Shown: positions 59,382 through 64,000 of the stretch, piece by piece | Layout of the letters: each line of letters opens with the position of its first letter | Numbering within the stretch: position 1 is the stretch's first letter | Source of the DNA: Mucilaginibacter sp. OK098 | GTDB taxonomy: Bacteria; Bacteroidota; Bacteroidia; Sphingobacteriales; Sphingobacteriaceae | Length of the DNA: 64,000 nucleotides | Assembly (NCBI RefSeq): GCF_900142915.1 | Contig: NZ_FRCM01000009.1 | Coordinates: 285,371-349,370, forward strand | Direction: 5' to 3' | Position numbers and translations under genes: made by a program | Notes under the pieces: generated by a model | What the model saw: only the letters and a program-made list of their open reading frames with translations | What the model was told of the DNA's origin: nothing | The model's database searches: none

Positions 59382-59942
59382 ATGAGAAATCTAATCTACG
59401 CAATCAACACCACCTTAGATGGCTGCTGCGACCATACTAAATTCTATCCCGATGAAGAAACGTTTGCGTATGTTGTACAACTCACGCGGGATGCTGACAC
59501 ATTCCTATACGGGCGTAAAACCTATCAGTTGATGGTTCCCTATTGGCCCGATGTGGCGAACGACCCTTCCGAGCAAGGAAACTCAGATTACGAATTTGCC
59601 CAGGCATTTAACGCCGTCGACAAAATTGTTGTTTTCTCACAATCATTAGATAGCCCTGAAGGAGAAAAAACGACAATTGTCCGCACAGGCCTTCAGGATG
59701 AAGTGCTTAAATTGAAACAAGGACAAGGCAAAAATATTTTAACCGGTGGTGTAACCATTCCTTCACAACTTGCAGCGCTTGGCCTAATTGATGAATATCA
59801 TATTCTGGTTCACCCGATAGTTATAGGAGAGGGGAGACGATTGTTTGATGGGATCAACCTGCAAGAGAATTTGCAATTGAAACTTGTTGAGTCAACGGTT
59901 TTTAAGTCGGGGTGCGTCGCGCTCAGATATTTGAAAAGTTGA
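59382..59942 (+). CDS. Dihydrofolate reductase-like (RibD C-terminal) protein
   Basis: 186 residues from ATG 59382 (MRNLIYAINTTLDGCCDHTK); a longer frame from 59343 is not needed. Features of the RibD-C/DHFR-like fold are TFLYGRKTYQLMVPYWPD, KIVVFSQSL, NILTGGVTIPSQLAALGLID and YHILVHPIVIGEGRRLFDGI. The group is usually named dihydrofolate reductase family, but these small proteins are not proven folate enzymes. Cytoplasmic. Single gene. Confidence 0.88.
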   Translation: MRNLIYAINTTLDGCCDHTKFYPDEETFAYVVQLTRDADTFLYGRKTYQLMVPYWPDVANDPSEQGNSDYEFAQAFNAVDKIVVFSQSLDSPEGEKTTIVRTGLQDEVLKLKQGQGKNILTGGVTIPSQLAALGLIDEYHILVHPIVIGEGRRLFDGINLQENLQLKLVESTVFKSGCVALRYLKS

Positions 59943-60244
59943 AGAAAAACCTGCAACATACATGATGTTTTTATAATCCGTCCCATCGCTAGCGCACGCG
60001 TGTCGCGTGTGCTCTGCGTGCCAGGTTACCATATGCGTATCACGTAATACTCGCTAATTTTTATATTGAGCGACTTGTCTATGTGCACACGCGACACGCG
60101 TGCGTTAGCAGAGGGGCGGAGCAATAATTAAATAAAGTAAGAGATTGATAGCTTGTTGTTCATACTACAGAAATAATATGGTTAATAATAATTACCAAAT
60201 GATTAAAAATCAGCAATACACATTATTTCTGAGTTTGGATTTTT
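59943..60244. repeat. Inverted-repeat element (MITE/REP-like) with 25-bp arms
   Basis: Arms at 59988-60012 and 60085-60109 are inverted with one mismatch: GCTAGCGCACGCGTGTCGCG, then TGTGC, paired with GCACACGCGACACGCGTGCG, then TTAGC. The 72-base spacer has no gene. Flanks ATCCGTCCCATC and AGAGGGGCGGAG extend the pairing. The rest of this 302-base gap has no feature I can name. The compact GC-rich arms in an AT-rich background suggest a mobile or dispersed repeat. Confidence 0.75.
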
Positions 60245-61348
60245 TTAACATCCTTTATTTGGTATGGCATAAATCACGTTGCCTGAAACAGATAAATCGA
60301 AGCCATAATTTTCTATAGCAGGAAGTAACAGTTTTTTCCATGTTTTGCCCATGTCAGATGATCGGAATATACCATCTGAGCAACCACATATTAAATATTT
60401 ACCCATTTGTTTGATTGATGAAATACCCGATGAAGATTTAAGTAAGCCTATTTTTTTCATTAATAAACTACTCCAGGAAGGTTGAAGTTCTTCGCCTATG
60501 GCATTCCAGGTTTTTCCACTATCCAGTGAAATGTGTATGCTGTTTGTTTGGGTTATTGTGTTGTAGGCTATAGCAGCAAATCCTCCATCTATACGTTCCA
60601 CAGCAATGCCAGCACCCCCTTCACTAATCACACGATCCCAGTTTTCACCATCATCGGTCGATCTTAATATTCCCTGTGAGCTGGCAGCCAGGAGTACACC
60701 GTTTGACTCTGCCATTTTCATTACCCAGCCTCCAACATGCACATATTTCCAGGTTTTTCCGCTATTAGTGGATTTATAAAGGGCGTTGTTGGAGCCGATA
60801 AAAACTGTGCCTCCCGTAGTTTCAAAAAAGCTGGATACTTGTTTTTCTTTATAATTCGTGTACATCCAATCTATCGTTCTGTTAAGGCGTACGGCTTGCT
60901 CTTGAAAATTTGTGTACATGGGCGACCAATCACTCTTTCCGTTTATTTTTTGTAAAAATTGCCCCCTGAAATTATATGCAAATATCCCGTTCTTGCCAGG
61001 GACAATATTACGCTGTTCACCAGGGAAAATTTCTTTTGTCCAAAAAGGAGTTGTGGAATTTGGTTCACTGTGATAAACCCCATTTCCGGCACGTAAATAG
61101 AGCCCACGGTCATTTGCAAATAAACCATCTCTCCACACACCTTCTCTCTGCAATTTTTCAGGCAGTCCTTCGCTAATGTCCTGCCATGTTTGTCCACCAT
61201 CAGCAGATTTAAAAATGATGTTGACAATCGCCGATGATTTGCCTTCTTTTATTGGTTTCTTTTTTGCTTCCTTTTCTTTTAGCACAAAAGAATTTAGTAG
61301 AAATAATCCCACCAGGACGGCTGGAACAAATGCGAATAATCTTTTCAT
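60245..61348 (-). CDS. BNR/YCF48-like repeat protein
   Basis: 367 residues from ATG 61348 (MKRLFAFVPAVLVGLFLL). Single N-terminal hydrophobic segment as signal or anchor. Five Asp-box/BNR repeats of form SxDxGxTW are visible: KSADGGQTW, KSTNSGKTW, RSTDDGENW, ISLDSGKTW and RSSDMGKTW. They predict a beta-propeller of the YCF48/sialidase-like kind. No catalytic sialidase residues are recognisable, so it is probably a binding or assembly protein in the periplasm or outside. Neighbours give no hint. Confidence 0.82.
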   Translation of the reverse strand: MKRLFAFVPAVLVGLFLLNSFVLKEKEAKKKPIKEGKSSAIVNIIFKSADGGQTWQDISEGLPEKLQREGVWRDGLFANDRGLYLRAGNGVYHSEPNSTTPFWTKEIFPGEQRNIVPGKNGIFAYNFRGQFLQKINGKSDWSPMYTNFQEQAVRLNRTIDWMYTNYKEKQVSSFFETTGGTVFIGSNNALYKSTNSGKTWKYVHVGGWVMKMAESNGVLLAASSQGILRSTDDGENWDRVISEGGAGIAVERIDGGFAAIAYNTITQTNSIHISLDSGKTWNAIGEELQPSWSSLLMKKIGLLKSSSGISSIKQMGKYLICGCSDGIFRSSDMGKTWKKLLLPAIENYGFDLSVSGNVIYAIPNKGC

Positions 61349-61636
61349 GTTTTTATTTTTTATATCCTGTAAAAATTGATTCAACAAAATTACTTTGATA
61401 TATTTCAGTGCGGGGAATTTGGATTGTAAATAAAAATGTAAACTTTGTAAATAAAAATTTGACCCGCCTGCCCAAGTGTCTCACTGGGACACGTAATAAT
61501 TTAAACGTCCCGCTTAAATTAAAAGGCAGGAGTTATTATTCATATGTAATACCAATCAGAAATTCAGCTAAAAGTTATTTATTATTTTAAGCGTAAGTTT
61601 TGGCATTCAAACTGCACAAAGGAACGGGCGGTGGAT
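61349..61636. other. Intergenic region upstream of BNR gene
   Basis: It holds a 14-bp direct repeat, TTGTAAATAAAAAT, at 61425-61438 and 61446-61459, 21 bases apart. It also holds a small hairpin GTGTC...GACAC (61476-61492). Frames 61408-61590 and 61600-61791 have no conserved content and are not counted as genes. Confidence 0.4.
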
Positions 61637-61708
61637 GGAAAGCAAACATTGCCCGAGGCGCTGGAGTGGCTTTGGAAAAATTACCGCCAGGGGAAGGTTC
61701 CGCAATGA
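61637..61708 (+). pseudogene. Decayed tail of an esterase gene
   Basis: In frame, 61637-61705 reads GKQTLPEALEWLWKNYRQGK, then VPQ and a stop. The esterase at 58017-59138 ends RKQTLPEALEWLWKDYRPAK, then GMK. The match covers 16 of 20 residues, but DNA differs at many third positions, so it is an old copy, not a recent duplication. No upstream part of the gene survives in frame, and no start is present. It is a remnant only. Confidence 0.78.
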
Positions 61709-61758
61709 AGAATATTTGTCAGAAAATCAGGTCTTTTATCACCGCATCAATTAAAGCA

Positions 61759-61789
61759 AAAACCTCTGAATTTTCGATTCAGAGGTTTT
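61759..61789 (-). terminator. Terminator of tRNA-Pro
   Basis: Perfect 13-bp stem AAAACCTCTGAAT with ATTCAGAGGTTTT around a 5-nt loop. On the minus strand it lies 24 bases past the tRNA and ends TTTTTGCTTT. Confidence 0.8.
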
Positions 61790-61812
61790 GATACTGATTG
61801 GCATCGCTTAAG

Positions 61813-61886
61813 TCGGGATGGCAGGATTCGAACCTGCGGCCTCCACATCCCAAATGTGGCGCGATACCGGGCTACGCTACATCCCG
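61813..61886 (-). tRNA. tRNA-Pro (anticodon UGG)
   Basis: The minus strand folds as a tRNA of 74 bases: acceptor stem CGGGATG/CATCCCG, D-arm AGCGTAGCCCGGTATCGC, anticodon arm CCACA-TTTGGGA-TGTGG with loop anticodon TGG, and T-arm GCAGGTTCGAATCCTGC. CCA is not encoded. Anticodon UGG reads all or most proline codons. Confidence 0.95.
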
Positions 61887-61911
61887 TAAGGGAGCGCGAA
61901 GGTAAGATTTT

Positions 61912-62062
61912 TTTTGATTTTCACACGATTATAAGATTTTAAAGATTAACATGGTCTGCTTATAAATCATGTTAATCCTACGAATCCTTAAATCGTGTAA
62001 GATTTTAAAGATTACCACGATCTGCCTTATGAATCATGTTAATCCTTAAAATCCCTTAATCG
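61912..62062. repeat. Micro-repeat hairpin, two tandem copies of GATTTTAAAGATTA words
   Basis: Copy 1 (about 61920-61999) contains CACGATTATAAGATTTTAAA, GATTAACATGGTCTGC, then AATCATGTTAATCCTACGAA and TCCTTAAATCGTG. Copy 2 (about 61999-62062) repeats AAGATTTTAAAGATTACCAC, GATCTGCC, then AATCATGTTAATCCTTAAAA and CCCTTAATCGTG. Within each, the right half is the imperfect complement of the left. It lies between the nagB stop and the tRNA-Pro upstream side. Confidence 0.72.
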
Positions 62063-62064
62063 TG

Positions 62065-63984
62065 TTAGTAGATATACCTAACAAAAGCCTCCATAGCTTC
62101 ATATTCAGCCATACCGAGTTTGTCATAAGCCCTGGCAGTTTCTCTTGTACGGTCTTCAGCTCTCACCCAAAACTCCCTGGCATCATCACCCGGGAATACA
62201 GGCCTGTCTTTTTGACTTTGGTGTTTGAAGATGGCATTCCTTTTCCTGATCACCTCCTGTGGGGATAACGGTACGGCCATTTCTATTTCATGGGTTTCAA
62301 ACTCCAGCCAGGCACCCCGGTACATCCACAACCAGCAGTCTTTTACCCAGTCTTCCGTTTCCCTTAGTCTTTTTAAGGCGGCTATAATGATGTTAAAACA
62401 AACCAGGTGCGTTCCGTTCGGGTCGGCAAAGTCGCCCGCTGCAAAGATCTGCTGCGGTTTTACTTTTTGCAGCAGCTCAATGGTGAGCTTGATGTCTGCC
62501 TCGCCTGCCGTGTTCTTCTTGATCTTGCCGGTTTCATAAAACGGCAGGGCCATAAAGTGGATATGGTCGTCCTGTAATCCGGCATACCTTGCTCCCGAGA
62601 TCGCTTCTGTCTTTCTTATAAATCCTTTTACATCCCTGATCTCTTTGGTATCTACCTGGTTGGGCTTTTTGGTCGGGATAAAGGCCCGCATCTCTTCATA
62701 TACCTTTTTTAACTTGGTATTGTCATCGCCTATGCTGTTGTTAAAATCTATTGCAAATTCTACGAATCTTAGCACGTCATCATCCCATACGGCCGTATTG
62801 CCCGAGGTTTGGTAAGCTACATGCACATCATGCCCCTGGTCAACTAGCCGGATAAAGGTGCCGCCCATGGAGATCACATCATCATCCGGGTGGGGAGAGA
62901 AGATGATCGAGCGTTTCCTTGCAGGCTGTGCTCTTTCCGGTCTTTGGCTGTCATCCGCATCCGGTTTACCTCCCGGCCAGCCGGTAATGGTATGCTGCAG
63001 CTGGTTAAAAATATCGATGTTGATATTGTATACCGGGCCCTGCTCTACTGCAAGCTGGGCCATGCCATGGTTGTTATAATCTTCTTCGGTAAGTTTCAGG
63101 ATCGGTTTGTTCAGGTTATCGGCCAACCAGATCACCGCTTTCTTTTTCAGACCGTTTTCCCATACGCAGTCTTTTACCAGCCATGGGGTATTGAACCGAG
63201 TTAATGAACTTGCAGCAGGTTCATCCAACACAAATTCCACATTATCCGAGAGCTGCAGGTAAGTAGCCGGTACATCACCGGAGATCTCGCCTTCTACCGC
63301 TTTTTTGATGATCGGCGCTTTCTTCCCGCTCCAGGCCATCAGGATGATCTCTCTAGCTTTGAAGATGGTGCCGATGCCCATGGTGATGGCCTTGGTAGGC
63401 ACATTCTGTTTACCGCCAAAGTCTCTTGAAGCATCATTCCGGGTCAAATCATCCAGGGTTACCAGCCGGGTACCCGAGTTGGGCGCCGAGCCCGGCTCGT
63501 TAAAGCCGATGTGGCCGGTTCGGCCAATCCCTAAGATCTGCAGATCCAGTCCACCCAATGCGGTGATCTTTTTTTCATAATCCAAGCAAAAGGCGGCTAC
63601 CGCTTCCTGGTCAAGGGTGCCATCAGGGATGTGCACATTATCTTTATCGATATCTACATGCGAGAACAGGTTCTCATTCATGAACGTTACATAGCTTTGT
63701 GCCGCATTAGGCTGCATGGGGTAGTATTCGTCCAGGTTAAAGGTGATCACGTTTTTAAAGCTTAAGCCTTCCTGCTGGTGCTGGCGCACCAGCTCGGCAT
63801 ATACCCCTATCGGGGTTACACCAGTGGCTAAGCCCAGCACGGTCTTTTCGCCTTTTGCAGTTTTGCTCTTTATCAGCTTGGCTATTCGCTGGGCTACTGC
63901 CAGCGATGCTTCTTTCTGATTGCTGTACACCGTTACCGGCAGCTTCTCGTAACGCGTCTCTTCTAGTAAATTTAATCTCGCCAT
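62065..63984 (-). CDS. nagB: Glucosamine-6-phosphate deaminase fused to a PIG-L-like deacetylase
   Basis: 639 residues. The N-terminal ~270 are NagB: GLATGVTPIGVYAELV, ITFNLDEYYPM with the catalytic Asp, LGIGRTGHIGFNEPGS and AITMGIGTIFKA. They convert glucosamine 6-phosphate to fructose 6-phosphate and ammonia. Residues ~350-600 form a LmbE/PIG-L domain with the zinc motif HPDDD (His365-Asp369) in IIFSPHPDDDVISMGG, and GDFADPNGTHLVCF carries the other ligand region. PIG-L proteins deacetylate N-acetylglucosamine derivatives, so the fusion could deacetylate and deaminate amino sugars in one polypeptide. This is inferred. The arrangement is common in Bacteroidota. A transport gene is not adjacent. 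Confidence 0.92.
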   Translation of the reverse strand: MARLNLLEETRYEKLPVTVYSNQKEASLAVAQRIAKLIKSKTAKGEKTVLGLATGVTPIGVYAELVRQHQQEGLSFKNVITFNLDEYYPMQPNAAQSYVTFMNENLFSHVDIDKDNVHIPDGTLDQEAVAAFCLDYEKKITALGGLDLQILGIGRTGHIGFNEPGSAPNSGTRLVTLDDLTRNDASRDFGGKQNVPTKAITMGIGTIFKAREIILMAWSGKKAPIIKKAVEGEISGDVPATYLQLSDNVEFVLDEPAASSLTRFNTPWLVKDCVWENGLKKKAVIWLADNLNKPILKLTEEDYNNHGMAQLAVEQGPVYNINIDIFNQLQHTITGWPGGKPDADDSQRPERAQPARKRSIIFSPHPDDDVISMGGTFIRLVDQGHDVHVAYQTSGNTAVWDDDVLRFVEFAIDFNNSIGDDNTKLKKVYEEMRAFIPTKKPNQVDTKEIRDVKGFIRKTEAISGARYAGLQDDHIHFMALPFYETGKIKKNTAGEADIKLTIELLQKVKPQQIFAAGDFADPNGTHLVCFNIIIAALKRLRETEDWVKDCWLWMYRGAWLEFETHEIEMAVPLSPQEVIRKRNAIFKHQSQKDRPVFPGDDAREFWVRAEDRTRETARAYDKLGMAEYEAMEAFVRYIY

Positions 63985-64000
63985 TGGGTTGGTTGGGTTG

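Noticed and set aside
61408..61791. Two short open frames between the BNR gene and tRNA-Pro
   Set aside because: They have no conserved content, and the second is another frame of the esterase remnant.
14788..62062. CRISPR arrays as an explanation for the word repeats
   Set aside because: The words are 6-8 nt with no constant spacers, no cas genes are near, and the halves are inverted, which CRISPR repeats are not.
1..64000. Insertion sequences, prophage or integrase genes
   Set aside because: No transposase, integrase, capsid or terminase-like protein was found on either strand.

Overview
The window looks like chromosome of a soil or plant-associated Bacteroidota bacterium, most likely Sphingobacteriaceae close to Mucilaginibacter or Pedobacter. 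The signs are SusC-type TonB receptors with STN domains, DUF4249, DUF6515 and HYC_CC_PP family proteins, a GldD gliding lipoprotein, a NagB/PIG-L fusion, -7 promoter boxes of the TAnnTTTG type and almost no Shine-Dalgarno sequences. The genus is inferred from protein style; no marker gene was compared. No phage, insertion sequence or CRISPR array is visible.

Layout. 1-224 is the 3' end of infB. 666-9104 (+) is a surface locus: unknown secreted protein, STN-TonB receptor, DUF4249 lipoprotein, MG2-domain protein and a GH88 unsaturated glucuronyl hydrolase. 9248-18221 (-) is a complete pentose phosphate operon (polyphosphate glucokinase type ROK kinase, tkt, rpiB, tal, a HAD phosphatase, gnd, zwf, pgl). 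18553-22060 is a TlpA-DUF3738 protein divergent from a histidine kinase/response regulator pair, with four 10-bp-phased GGTTAA-type repeats in or beside the shared promoter region. 22192-29220 holds pdhB, a subtilase, an ALDH7-type dehydrogenase, a TPR protein and a ComA-like phosphosulfolactate synthase. 29502-31474 encodes two outer membrane barrels. 31504-35537 (-) is an mprF operon with two AcvB/VirJ hydrolases, and 35964-36146 a Cys-rich GG-leader peptide. 36376-36813 is a secreted-protein gene broken by a stop in its signal peptide. 37077-45233 holds DUF1275, aroE, gldD, an M1 peptidase, a GH29 fucosidase, prfA and an S41 protease. 45461-50035 has an ApbE homologue and a four-gene block ending in a second two-component system. 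50201-53882 has envelope proteins and a probable copper/metal cassette. 53970-63984 has an M16 protease, an orphan ABC ATPase, an esterase (with a decayed tail of a second copy 2.5 kb away), a DHFR-like protein, a BNR-repeat protein, tRNA-Pro and the NagB/PIG-L fusion.

The most unusual feature is a class of intergenic elements found at about ten places. Each is built from 6-8 nt words repeated with small changes, usually followed by the complementary words so that the whole folds into an imperfect hairpin. The word differs between loci while the architecture stays the same. Several lie between genes of the pentose phosphate operon, and one supplies the last codons and stop codon of rpiB. Other leads are the GGTTAA operator array, the mprF-acvB-acvB operon and the orphan Cys-rich peptide.
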